Below, piece by piece: positions 43,429-54,659 of a DNA stretch of 64,000 nt (positions within the stretch are counted from its first letter, which is position 1; every line of letters starts with the position of its first letter). Origin of the DNA: Aegilops tauschii subsp. strangulata (taxonomy: Eukaryota > Streptophyta > Magnoliopsida > Poales > Poaceae); contig NC_053037.3 of assembly GCF_002575655.3 (NCBI RefSeq), positions 502,456,544 through 502,520,543 on the forward strand, in the 5' to 3' direction. Both the position numbers and the translations under genes were made by a program. A model generated the notes under the pieces. That model searched no databases. It was not told the origin of the DNA and saw only the letters and a program-made list of their open reading frames with translations.

Positions 43429-44250
43429 ATGGGATCCATGTATGAGAACAAAGTGTGGACTTTGGTTGACTTGCCCGATGATCGGCAAGCCATCAAGAAT
43501 AAATGGATCTTCAAGAAGAAGACTGACGCTGATGGTAATGTTACTGTCTATAAAGCTCGACTTATTGCGAATGGTTTTCGAGAAGTTCAAGGGATTGACT
43601 ACGATGAGACTTTCTCACCCGTAGCGATGCTTAAGTCTGTCCGAATCATGTTAGCAATTGCCGCATTTTATGATTATGAAATTTGGCAGATGGATGTCAA
43701 AACTGCATTCCTGAATGGATTTCTGGAAGAAGAGTTGTATATGATGCAGCCGGAAGGTTTTGTCGATCCAAAGGGATCTAACAAAGTGTGCAAGCTCCAG
43801 TGATCCATTTATGGACTGGTGCAAGCCTCTCGGAGTTGGAATAAACGCTTTGATAGTGTGATCAAAGCATTTGGTTTTATACATACTTTTGGAGAAGCCT
43901 GTATTTACAAGAAAGTGAGTGGGAGCTCTGTAGCATTTCTGATATTATATGTGGATGGCATATTGCTGATTGGAAATGATATAGAATTTCTGGATAGCAT
44001 AAAGGGATACTTGAATAAGAGTTTTTCAATGAAGGACCTCGGTGAAACTGCTTATATATTGGGCATCAAGATTATAGAGATAGATCAAGACGCTTAATTG
44101 GACTTTCACAAAGCACATACGTTGACAAAGTTTTGAAGAAGTTCAAAATGGATCAAGCAAAGAAAGGGTTCTTGCCTGTGTTACAAGGTGTGAAGTTGAG
44201 TAAGATTCAATGCCCGACCACTGCAGAAGATAGAGAGAAGATGAAAGATT
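43429..44250 (+). pseudogene. Reverse transcriptase of K1, truncated
   Basis: It is in the same frame again: VWTLVDLPDDRQAIKNKWIF, YKARLIANGFREVQGIDYDE, WQMDVKTAFLNGFLEEELYM. TGA stops sit at 43801-43803 (after NKVCKLQ) and TAA at 44095-44097. The catalytic box reads ILYVDGILLIGND, where the second aspartate of YVDD has become glycine. The thumb region continues to EDREKMKD and stops at the breakpoint near 44250. No RNase H follows. Even without the stops the enzyme would lack a catalytic residue. Confidence 0.9.
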
Positions 44251-44889
44251 GGATACAAGGAGTAATCAACACTACTAGCAACCCACAGGTACCAATCTGC
44301 GGTTTTGGGACAAAGATTGGATACAAGAGATGAACTAGGTTGATGGAGATTGACCCCCTCCTGATGAGAGGATCGATGGTGATGACGATGGTGATGATTT
44401 CCCCCTCCCGGAGGGATGTTTCCTCGGCAGAACAGCTCCGCCAGAGCCCTAGATTGATTTCGCCAGGTTCTGCCTCGTGGCGGCGGTGCTTCGTCCTGAA
44501 AGCTTGCTTCTGATGTTTTCCAGGCGAAAGATTTCATATAGCCAAAGATGGGCACCGGAGGCCTGCTGGGGGGCCCATGAGGCAGGGGGCGGGCCCCCCA
44601 CCCTCATGGACAGGGTGTGGCCCCCCTCTGGTGCTTTCTTCGCCCATTATTTTTAATATATTCCAAAACTGACTTCCGTGGAGTTTCAGGACTTTTGGAG
44701 TTGTGCAGAATAGGTCTCTAATATTTGCTCCTTTTCCATCCCAGAATTCCAGCTGCCGGCATTCTCCCTCTTTGTGTAAACCTTGTAAAATAAGAGAGAA
44801 AAGGCATAAGTATTGTGACATAATGTGTAGTAACATCCCATAATGCAATAAATATCGATATAAAAGCCTGATGCAAAATGGACGTATCA
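44251..44889 (-). repeat. A-type LTR fragment, truncated
   Basis: The minus strand starts TGATACGTCCATTTTGCATC at 44889 and follows the element A LTR for about 640 bases, with small deletions, to the breakpoint with K1. The LTR 5' terminus abuts the S2 gag, so a second A-type element had inserted into S2 and was later mostly lost. Confidence 0.87.
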
Positions 44890-46022
44890 TGAAGCTATTT
44901 CCGTTTTCGCTTAGAGATCGTGCTAAAACTTGGTTCTCTTCTTTGCCTAAAAATTGTATTGACGCATGGAATAAGTGCAAAGATGCTTTTATCTCTAAGT
45001 ATTTTCCTCCCGCTAAGATCATCTCCCTTAGGAATGATATTATGAATTTTAAGCAACTTGATCATGAGCATGTTGCACAAGCTCGGGAGAGGATGAAATT
45101 AATGATACATAATTTCCCTACACATGGTTTGAATTTGTGGATGATTAAAAACATTTATTCCGGATTTAATTTTGCTTCTAGAAATCCTTTAGATTCGGCC
45201 GCGGGAGGCACTTTTATGGAAATTACTTTAGGAGAAGCTACTAAACTCCTAGACAATATTATGGTTAATTATTCTCAATGGCACACCGAAAGATCCACTA
45301 TTAAAAAAGTTAATGTGATTGAAGAGATTAATGTTTTGAGTGGAAAGATGGATGAACTTATGAAATTGTTTGCTAATAAAAGTGTTTCTTCTGATCTTAA
45401 TGATATGCCTTTGTCCACTTTGATTGAGAATAATAATGAATCTATGGATGGGAATTTTGTTGGTAGGAACAATTTTGGTAACAACGCGTATAGAGGAAAT
45501 TTTAATTCTAGGTCGTTTCCTAGTGATTCCTCTAATAATTATGGTAATTCCTACAACAACTCTTATTGGAATTTTAATAAGATGCCCTCTGATTTTGAGA
45601 CTAGTGTTAAAGAATTTATGAATTCGCAAAAGAATTTCAATAGTTTGCATGAAGAAAAATTGCCTAAGATTGATGAGTTCGCTAGGAACATGGATAGAAT
45701 TTCTCTTGATGTTGATTCTTTGAAACTTAGATATATTCCACCTAAGCATGACATCAATGACTCTCTCAAAGCCATGAGAATTTCCATTGATGAGTGCAAA
45801 GAAAGAACCGCTAGGATGCGTGCTAGAAAAGATTGCTTTGTGAAAGTGTGTTCTTCTAGTTTCAATGATAATAACGATGAAGATCTAAAAGTAATTGATG
45901 TGTCTCCTACTAAATCTTTGTTTTCCAATATGGATCTTCATAAAGATGGGACTGGAGATGAGTCAACTTTAGTTAAAAGGCGTCCTAATGTTCGGATTTT
46001 TAGATCTTTATGCAAAAATTGA
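44890..46022 (+). pseudogene. Gag of S2, N-terminus missing
   Basis: The capsid protein is continuous from KLFPFSLRDRAKTWFSSLPK through FISKYFPPAKIISLRNDIMN, LVGRNNFGNNAYRGNF-type Asn-rich sequence and the SIDECKERTARMRARKDCF block. It ends RSLCKN then TGA at 46022. A usable-looking ATG at 44871 lies in the adjacent LTR fragment, and the true start has been lost. The stop at 46020-46022 comes from a one-base deletion after CGGA: S1 has one more base there and reads on into the protease. It corresponds to residues from about 85 onward of the S1 gag. Confidence 0.85.
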
Positions 46023-46722
46023 TAAAAGAGGGATTGAAGAGGTCAAAACTTTACATAGCAATGAACCCACTATTTTGGATTTCAAGGAATTTAATTATGA
46101 TAATTTCTCTTTGATAGATTGTATTTCCTTGTTGCAATCCATGTTAAATTCTCCTCATGCTTATAATCAAAATAAATCTTTTACTAAACATATCGTTGAT
46201 GCTTTAATGCAATCCCATGAAGAAAATCTTGAACTAGAAGTCTCTATCCCTAGAAAACTTTATGATGAATGGGAACCTACTATTAAAATTAAGATTAAAG
46301 ATTATGAATGCTATGCTTTATGTGATTTGGGTGCTAGTGTTTCCACGATTCCAAAAACTTTATGTGATGTGCTAGGTTTCCGTGAATTTGATGATTGCTC
46401 TTTGAATTTGCATCTTGCGGGTTCCACCATTAAGAAACCTATGGGAAGGATTAATGATGTTCTTATTGTTGCAAATAGGAATTATATGCCCGTAGATTTC
46501 ATTGTTCTTGATATAGATTGCAACCCTACATGTCCTATTATTCTTGGTAGACCTTTCCTTAGAACGATTGGTGCAATTATTGACATGAAAGAAGGAAATA
46601 TTATATTCCAATTTCCGTTAAGAAAAGGCATGGATCACTTTCCTAGAAAGAAAATTAAATTGCCTTATGAATATAATATGAGAGCCACTTATGGATTGCA
46701 TACCAAAGATGGCAATACCTAG
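45988..46722 (+). CDS. Aspartic protease region of S2, intact frame
   Basis: The retroelement protease would process gag. The 244-codon frame contains PTILDFKEFNYDNFSLIDC, the active site ALCDLGASVSTIPKTLCDVL and the C-terminal YMPVDFIVLDIDCNPTCPII, then GRPFLRTIGAIIDMKEGN. CDLGAS is the Athila-type active site, with leucine in place of the usual Thr/Ser. It ends KDGNT at the same place as S1, with no RT downstream. It originally was one polyprotein with gag; the first ATG (45988) is in the overlap created by the one-base deletion and may not be a natural start. Confidence 0.85.
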   Translation: MFGFLDLYAKIDKRGIEEVKTLHSNEPTILDFKEFNYDNFSLIDCISLLQSMLNSPHAYNQNKSFTKHIVDALMQSHEENLELEVSIPRKLYDEWEPTIKIKIKDYECYALCDLGASVSTIPKTLCDVLGFREFDDCSLNLHLAGSTIKKPMGRINDVLIVANRNYMPVDFIVLDIDCNPTCPIILGRPFLRTIGAIIDMKEGNIIFQFPLRKGMDHFPRKKIKLPYEYNMRATYGLHTKDGNT

Positions 46723-49489
46723 ATCTATTCTTGCTTTTATGCCTAGCTAGGGGCGTTAAACGATACCGCTTGTTGGGAGGCATCCCAATTTTATTTTTGT
46801 TCTTTACTTTTTTTCCTGTTTAGTAATAAATAATTCATAATGTTACTGTTATGATTGTGTTTTAATGTTTTAATTAGTGTTTGTGCCAAGTAAAGCCTTT
46901 AGGATCTTCTTGGGTGATAGTTGTTTGATCTTGCTGAGAAAGATAGAAACTTTGTGCTCACGAAAATAATTTTTATAAATCACAGAAAAGAGCTTTTGCC
47001 CTGATTCTTTTTGAAGTAGACTGAAATTTCCCTGGTCTTCCTAATTTGTTAGAATTTTTGGAGTTCTAGAAGTATTTGATTTAGTCAGATTGGTACAGAC
47101 TGTTCTGTTTTGACAGATTCTGTTTTTCGTGTGTTGTTTTCTTATTTTGGTGAATCTATGAGTAGTACCGGGGGGTATGAACCATAGAGAAGTGGGAATA
47201 CCAATATAAATAAAGAATGAGTTCGTTACAGTACCTTAAAGTGGTGGTTTATTTTCTTATACTAATGGAGCTCATGAGATTTTCTGTTGAGTTTTGTGTT
47301 GTGAAGTTTTCATGTTTTTGGGTAAAGATTTGATGGATTATGGAATAAGGAGTGGCAAGAGACTAAGCTTGGGGATGCCCAAGGCACACCAAGGTAAAAT
47401 TCAAGGACAACCAAAAGCCTAAGCTTGGGGATGCCCCGAAGGCATCCCCTCTTTCGTCTTCGTCTATCGGTAACTTTACTTGAGGCTATATTTTTATTCA
47501 CCACATGATATATGTTTTGCTTGGAGCGTCTTGTATGATATGAGTCTTTGCTTTTTAATTTACCACAATCATCCTTTCTGTACACACCTTTTGGGAGAGA
47601 CACGCATGAATCGGAATTTATTAGAATACTCTATGTGCTTCACTTATATCTTTTGAGCTAGATAATTTTTGCTCTAGTGCTTCACTTATATCTTTTTAGA
47701 GCACGGTGGTGGTTTTATTTTATAGAAATTATTGATCTCTCATGCTTCACTTATATTATTTTGAGAGTCTTTTAGAACAGCTTGGTAATTTGCTTTGGTT
47801 ATAAAACTAGTCCTAATATGATGGGCATCCAAGATGGGTATAATAAAAACTTCAATATAAAGTGCGTTGAATGCTATGAGAATTTTGATACTTGATGATT
47901 GTTTTGAGACATGAGGATGGTGATATTAGATTCATGCTAGTGAATTAATTGTGAATTTGGGAAATACTTGTGTTGAGGTTTGCAAGTCTCGTAGCATGCA
48001 CGTATGGTAAACGTTGTGTAACAAATTTGAAGCATGAGGTGTTTCTTTTGATTGTCTTCCTTATGAGTGGCGGTCGGGGACGAGCGATGGTCTTTTCCTA
48101 CCAATCTATCCCCCTAGGAGCATGCGCGTAGGGCTTGGTTTTTGATGACTTGTAGATTTTTGCAATAAGTATGTGAGTTCTTTATGACTAATGTTGAGTC
48201 CATGGATTATACACACTCTCACCCTTCCACCATTGCTAGCCTCTCTAGTACCGCGCAACTTTCGCCGGTACCATAAACCCACCATTTACCTCCTCAAAAC
48301 AGCCACCATAATTACCTATTATGGCATCTCCATATCCATTCGGAGATATATTACCATGCAACTTTCCACCATTCCATTTATTAAGACACGATCCATCATT
48401 GTCATATTGCCTTGCATGATCATGTAGTTGACATCGTTTTTGTGGAAAAGCCACCATTCTTAATTTTTTCATACATGTCACTCTTGATTCATTGCGCATC
48501 CCGGTACACCGCCGGAGGCACGCATATAGAGTCATATTTTGTTCTAGTATCGAGTTGTAATTTTTGAGTTGTAAGTAAATAGAAGTGTGATGATCTTCAT
48601 TATTCGAGCATTGTCCCATGTGAGGAAAATAAAAAGAGAGAGAGAGATAGAAAGTCCAAAAAAGAGAAGGCCCCAAAAAAAGAATGAGAGAAAAAGAGAG
48701 AAGGGACAATGCTACCATCCTTTTTTTCCACACTTGGGCTTCAAAGTAGCACCATGATCTTCATGATAGAGAGTCTCTTATTTTGTCACTTTCATTTACT
48801 AGTGGGAATTTTTCATTAAAGAACTTGGCTTGTATATTCCAATGATGGGCTTCCTCAAAATGCCCTAGGTCTTCGTGAGCAAGCAAGTTGGATGCACACC
48901 CACTTAGTTTCTTTTGTTGAGCTTTCATATATTTATAGCTCAAGTGCATCCGTTGCATGGCCATCCCTACTCACTCACATTGATATCTATTGATGGGCAT
49001 CTCCATAGCCCATTGATACGCCTTGTTGATGTGAGACTATCTTCCTGCTTTTTTGTCTTCTCCACAACCACCATTCTATTCCACCTATAGTGCTATGTCC
49101 ATGGCTCGCGCTCATGTATTGCGTGAAAGTTGAAAAAGTTTGAGAATACTAAAGTATGAAACAATTGCTTAGCTTGTCATCGGGGTTGTGCATGATTTGA
49201 GCACTTTGTGTGACGAAGATGGAGCATAGCCAAACTATATGATTTTGTATGGATGAACTTTCTTTGGACATGTTATTTTGAGAAGACATAATTACTTTGT
49301 TAGTATGCTTGAAGTATTATTATTTTTATGTAATATTAAACTTTTGTCTTGAATCTTTCGGATCTGAACATTCATGCCACAATAAAGAAAATTACATTGA
49401 TAATTATGTTAGGTAGCATTCCACATCAAAAATTCTGTTTTTATCATTTACCTACTCAAGGATGAGCAGGAATTAAGCTTGGGGTTGCT
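46723..49489 (+). other. S2 long 3' noncoding region
   Basis: It is colinear with 31473-34230 of S1. The GGGGCGTTAAACGATA and TTGGGAGG...CCCAA block lies at 46748-46793, the hairpin at 47427-47449, and polypurine-like AATTAAGCTTGGGG just before the LTR. No gene is supported. Confidence 0.85.
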
Positions 49490-49794
49490 TGAACCGTCTC
49501 CAACGTATCTATGATTTTTGATTGTCCCATGCTATTATATTATCTATTTTGGATGTTTAATGGGCTTTAATATGCTCTTTTATATTATCTTTTGGACTAA
49601 CCTATTAACAGGAGGCCCAGTGCCAGGTTCTGTTTTTTTGCCTATTTAAGTGTTTTGCAAAAAAGGAATATCAAACGGAATGAAACCTTCGCGATGATCT
49701 TTCTTGGACCGAAAGCAAACCAGAAGACCTGGAGTTGAAGTCTGAAACGCCACGAGGTAGGAGGGCACGCCTAGGGGGTAGGCGCGCCCCCCAT
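49490..49794 (+). repeat. S2 3' LTR, first 305 bases
   Basis: It starts TGAACCGTCTCCAACG (family consensus TGATACGTCTCC, so the second triplet is mutated) and is interrupted by element L. Confidence 0.85.
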
Positions 49795-50805
49795 TGTGAC
49801 GCCCGGATCAGTAAGCTATAGTAATCCCCCCCCCCCCGCTAATAGTGCCATGTCATCACATTACTATTGCTAATCCTCGGTTGATCCAAATCGCGATAAA
49901 AATTCAAATTCAAATTTGTTAAACTAGAAAACTAAAATATTCAAAGTGTGGCAAATAATCTGAGCATAATCTTCATGTAGAAACCACACTTTTATAAGAT
50001 ATTTAAATGCACCAAAATAGATAAAACAGTGGCTTTAACAATTAAATAAATGCCTTCTCTAATTTATAAAATATTGAACTATTTTAATTGAGTAGCAAAC
50101 TTTTTATGGCAGCACTAAATATTGTAAAGTAATTATGTGGCACCACTTCATATTTTTGAAGAGAAATCTTGTGGCCAAACATTTTGCAATGCACAAAACA
50201 GAAAAGAAAAATAAGAAAAAGAAAAGAAGCAAAAGAAAACAAAACCTGCCCCTCCCCTGGGCCTTGGCCCACATAGCTGGCCAAGCCGGCCCACCTGCGC
50301 CCCCGTCCTCCTCCTGTTCACAGGGGGGCGTGGCGGCCGTCGGTCGCTGCCAACGGCACCGTGGCGGCCATCGCCCGGCGCCCCTCGCCTATAAGACATC
50401 GCCCCTCGCTCGGGATGAACCCTAGATCCCCATTCGCCCCTCTCGCCCATCTTCTCGATCTGGAGGAGCCGTCGCCGTCGTCGCCATGGGTTCACCACCC
50501 GTCTAGCAACCGAGCACCCCCACGCCCTCCCGACGCGTCCACGACCCCCTCCGCCATCCGTCCCGTCGACCTTGTCCATGAGCTCGAGCTCCGCGTCTCT
50601 CCTCCGAATTCCACGGCCTCTTCTTCCCTGACGCCGTTCGCCTCTGCCATCGATGGATTCCGGCGACACCGAGCCTCCCTCGAGCACGCTTTGCACAACT
50701 ACGGGCTAGCGGTGAGCCCCCATCTTTCCCCTCTCTGCATCGTCCCACTCGCCTAATCCCGTGACTGCGTTGCCGCCGCTGCTACGAACTGTTGCCACTA
50801 CTGCT
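49795..50805 (+). repeat. Element L LTR, piece 1
   Basis: It begins TGTGACGCCCGGATCA, a common start for Triticeae Gypsy LTRs, followed by a 13-base C run near 49827. The GC-rich region 50250-50760 gives long frames on both strands that lack any domain. It ends at CTGCT, the S3 target site. Confidence 0.7.
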
Positions 50806-52340
50806 TGCTACGTCTTGAGCACTGCGTTGGTTTTCCCTTGAAGTGGAAAGGGTCATGCAGTAAAGCACCGTAAGTATTTCCCTCAGTTTTTGAGAACCAA
50901 TGTATCAATCCAGTAGGAGGCCACGCTCAAGTCCCTCGCACCTACACAAACAAATAAAAACCTCGCAACCAACGCAGTAAAGGGGTTGTCAATCCCTTCA
51001 CGGTCACTTACCAAAGTGAGATCTGATAGATATGATAAGATAATATTTTTGGTATTTTTATGATAAAGATGCAAAGTAAAATAAAAGGCAATACAAATAA
51101 CTAAGTGTTGGAAGATAAATATGATGGAAAATAGACCCGGGGGCCATAGGTTTCACTAGTGGCTTCTCTCAAGAGCATAAGTATTACGGTGCGTGAACAA
51201 ATTATGGTTAAGCAATTGATAGAATTGAGCATAGCTATGAGAATATCTAGGTATGATCATGTATATAGGCATCACGTCCGTAACAAGTAGACCGACTCCT
51301 GCCTGCATCTACTACTATTACTCCACACATCGACCGCTATCCAGCATGCATCTAGAGTATTAAGTTCAAAAGAACAGAGTAATGCTTTAAGTAAGATGAC
51401 ATGATGTAGAGGGATAAACTCATGCAATATGATATAAACCCCATCTTTTTATACTCGATGGCAACAATACAATACATGCCGTGCTGCCCCTGCTGTCACT
51501 GGGAAAGGACACCGCAAGATTGAATGCAAAGCTAAGCACTTCTCCCATTGCCAGAAAGATCAATCTAGTAGGCCAAACCAAACTGATAATTCGAAGAGAC
51601 TTGCAAAGATAACCAATCATACATAAAAGAATTCAGAGAAGATTCAAATATTGTTCATAGATAAACTTGATCATAAACCCACAATTCATCGGTTCAACAA
51701 ACACACCGCAAAAGAAGATTACATTGAATAGATCTCCATGAGAATCGTGGAGAACATGGTATTGAGATCCAAAGAGAGAGAAGAAGCCATCTAGCTAATA
51801 ACTATGGACCCGAACGTCTGAGGTAAACTACTCACACATCATCGGAGGGGCTAGGGTGTTAATGTAGAAGCCCTCCATGATCAATGCCCCCTCCGGCAGG
51901 ACGCCGGAAAAGGCCCCAAGATGGGATCTCATGGGTACAGAAGGTTGCGGCGGTGGAATTAGGTTTTTGTGGATGCTTCTGTTGGTTTGGGGGTACGTAG
52001 GTATATATAGGAGGAAGAAGTACGTCGGTGGAGCAACATGGGCCCCACGAGGGTGGAGGGCACTCCCAGGGGGGTAGGCGCGCCCCCCTGCCTCGTGCTC
52101 TCCTGGTTGCTTTCTTGACGTAGGGTCCAAATCCTATGGATCACGTTCGTTCCGAAAATCACGTTCCCGAAGGTTCCATTCCGTTTGGACTCCGTTTGAT
52201 ATTCTTTTTCTGCGAAACACTGAAATAGGTTAGTCCCAAAAATAATATAAAAGTGTATAATGAAGCCCATTAAACATCCAAAACAGAATATAATATAGCA
52301 TGGAACAATAAAAAATAATAGATACGTTGGACACGTATCA
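50806..52340 (-). repeat. S3 3' LTR
   Basis: About 1.53 kb, TGATACGTGTCCAACGTATC on the minus strand to GACGTAGCA. It matches the S1 LTRs, with small indels. Confidence 0.9.
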
Positions 52341-54437
52341 AGCATCCCCAAGCTTAATTCCTACTCGTCCTCGAGTAGGTAAATGATAAAAACAGAATTT
52401 TTGATGTGGAATGCTACTTGGCATAATTTCAATGTAATTCTCTTAATTGTGGTAAGAATGTTCAGATCCAAAAGACTCAAGACAAAAGTTTAATATTGAC
52501 ATAAAAATAATAATACTTCAATCATACTAACTAAGCTATTATGTCTTCTCAAAATAACATGGCCAAAGAAAGTTATCCCTACAAAATCATATAGTCTGGC
52601 TATGCTCTATCTTCACCACACAAAGTATTTAAATCATGCACAACCCCGATGACAAGCCAAGCAATTGTTTCATACTTTTGGTGTTCTCAAACTTTTTCAA
52701 TCTTCACGCAATACATGAGCGTGAGCCATGGACATAGCACTATATGTGGAATAGAATGGTGGTTGTGGAGAAGACAAAAAGGGAGAAGATAGTCTCTCAT
52801 CAACTAGGCGTATCAACGGGCTATGGATATGCCCATCAATATATATCAATGTGAGTGAGTAGGGATTGCCATGCAACAGATGCACTAGAGCTATAAGTAT
52901 ATGAAAGCTCAACAAAAGAAACTAAGTGGGTGTGCATCCAACTTGCTTGCTCACGAAGACCTAAGGCATTTTGAGGAAGCCCATCATTGGAATATACAAG
53001 CCAAGTTCTATAATGAAAAATTCCCACTAGTATATGAAAGTGATATCATAGGAGACTCTCTATCATGAAGATCATGGTACTACTTTGAAGCACAAGTGTG
53101 GTAAAAGGATAGTAAAATTGTCCCTTCTCTCTTTTTCTCTCCTTTTTTATTTTTTATTTGGGACTTTTCTCTTTTTTGGCCTCTTTTTTTTAGTCCGGAG
53201 TCTCATCCCGACTTATGGGGGAATCATAGTCTCCATCATCCCTTCCTCACTAGGGACAATGCTCTAAAAATGATGATCATCACACTTTTATTTACTTACA
53301 ACTCAACAATTACAAATCAATACTTAGAACAAAATATGACTCTATGTGAATGCCTCTGGCAGTGTACCGGGATATGCAATGAATCAAGAGTGACATGTAT
53401 GAAAGAATTATGAACGGTGGCTTTGCCACAAATACGATGTCAACTACATGATCATGCTAGGCAATATGACAATGATGGAGCGTGTCATAGTAAACGGAAC
53501 GGTGGTAAGTTGCATGGCAATATATCTCGGAATGGCTATGGAAATGCCATGATCGGTAGGTATGGTGGCTGTTCTGAGGAAGGTATACGGTGGGTGTATG
53601 ATACCGGCGAAAAGTGCGCGGTATTAGAGAGGCTAGCATTGGTGGAAGGAAGAGAGTGCGTATAATCCATGGACTCAACATTAGTCATAAAGAACTCATA
53701 TACTTATTGCAAAAATCTACAAGTTATCAAAGCAAAGTATTACGCGCATGCTCCTAGGGGGATAGATTGGTAGGAAAAGACCATCGCTCGTCCCCGACCG
53801 CCACTCATAAGGAAGACAATCAATAAATAAATCATGCTGCGACTTCATCACATAACGGTTCACCATACGTGCATGCCACGGGAATCACAAACTTTAACAC
53901 AAGTTTTTCTCAAATTCAAAAATACTCAACTAGCATGACTCTAATATCACCATCTTCTTATCTCAAAACAATTATCAAGCATGAAACTTCTCATAGTATT
54001 CAACACACTCATAAGAAAAAAAATTAATCTTGAATGCCTATCATAATTAAAGCAAATTACCACGCTGTTTTGTATGAATCTCAAAATAATATAAGTGAAG
54101 CATGATAGAACAATAGTTTCTATAAAACAAATCCACCACCGTGCTCTAAAAGATATAAGTGAAGCACTAGAGCATAAACTATATAGCTCAAAATATATAA
54201 GTGAAGCACATAGAGTATTCTAATGAATTCCGAATCATGTGTGTCTCTCTCAAAAGGTGTGTACAACAAGGATGATTGTGGCAAACTAAAAAATAAAGAC
54301 TCAAATAATACAAGACGCTCCAAGCAAAACACATATAATGTGGTGACTAAAAATATAGCTCCAAGTAAAGTTACCGATGGAAGTAAACGAAAGAGGGGAT
54401 GCCTTCTGGGGCATCCCCAAGCTTTGGCTTTTTGGTG
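52341..54437 (-). other. S3 3' noncoding region
   Basis: It matches S1 34230-32130 in reverse. The conserved hairpin is at 54395-54418. Short frames on both strands mirror those in S1 and S2 and are not genes. Confidence 0.85.
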
Positions 54438-54659
54438 TCACGTTCCCGAAGGTTTCATTCCGTTTGTACTCCGTTTGATATTCTTTTTCTGTGAAACACA
54501 GAAATAGGCAAAAGAACAGCAATTTGGACTGGGCCTCCGGTTAATAGGTTAGTACCAAAAATAATATAAAAGTGTATAATAAAGCCCGTTAAACATCCAA
54601 AACAGACTATAATATAGCATGGAACAATAAAAAATTATAGATACATTGGAGATGTATCA
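54438..54659 (-). repeat. S3 5' LTR remnant
   Basis: The minus strand starts TGATACATCTCCAATGTATC and runs to about the CTTCGGGAACGTGA segment, where it joins the noncoding region. The joint shares the short string GTCAC/TCAC on both sides. Confidence 0.88.

Larger units (their letters stand above)
38022..44250 (+). mobile_element. Element K1: Angela/BARE/WIS-type Copia, 3' truncated
   Basis: The element has a 5' LTR, PBS, gag, protease, integrase and part of RT in Copia order (integrase before RT). RNase H, the end of pol and the 3' LTR are absent. At about 44250 the RT sequence (AEDREKMKD) runs into an A-type LTR fragment. One frameshift and four in-frame stops inactivate it. Confidence 0.92.
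44890..49794 (+). mobile_element. Element S2: gag-pro Athila-type element, truncated at both ends
   Basis: It is the same family as S1. It lacks the 5' LTR, PBS and first part of gag, replaced by the A-type LTR fragment. Its 3' LTR is cut after about 305 bases by element L at 49795. Gag and protease frames are almost intact. Confidence 0.88.
50806..54659 (-). mobile_element. Element S3: internally deleted relative of S1/S2
   Basis: It reads on the minus strand with a perfect 5 bp target duplication CTGCT (50801-50805 and 54660-54664). The order on its strand is the first 222 bases of the 5' LTR (54659-54438), most of the 3' noncoding region (54437-52341), then a complete 3' LTR. The rest of the 5' LTR, PBS, gag and protease are deleted. 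Confidence 0.9.

Noticed and set aside
45988..46022. A 35-base overlap of S2 gag and protease that looks like programmed ribosomal frameshifting
   Set aside because: Alignment with S1 shows one extra base there (CGGAGTTTTT against CGGATTTTT) and a continuous frame, so the overlap is explained by a one-base deletion in S2. No slippery heptamer is evident.
50148..50756. Candidate gene of 182 codons on the minus strand and 131 on the plus strand
   Set aside because: GC-rich part of the L LTR with mutually overlapping frames and no recognisable motif.
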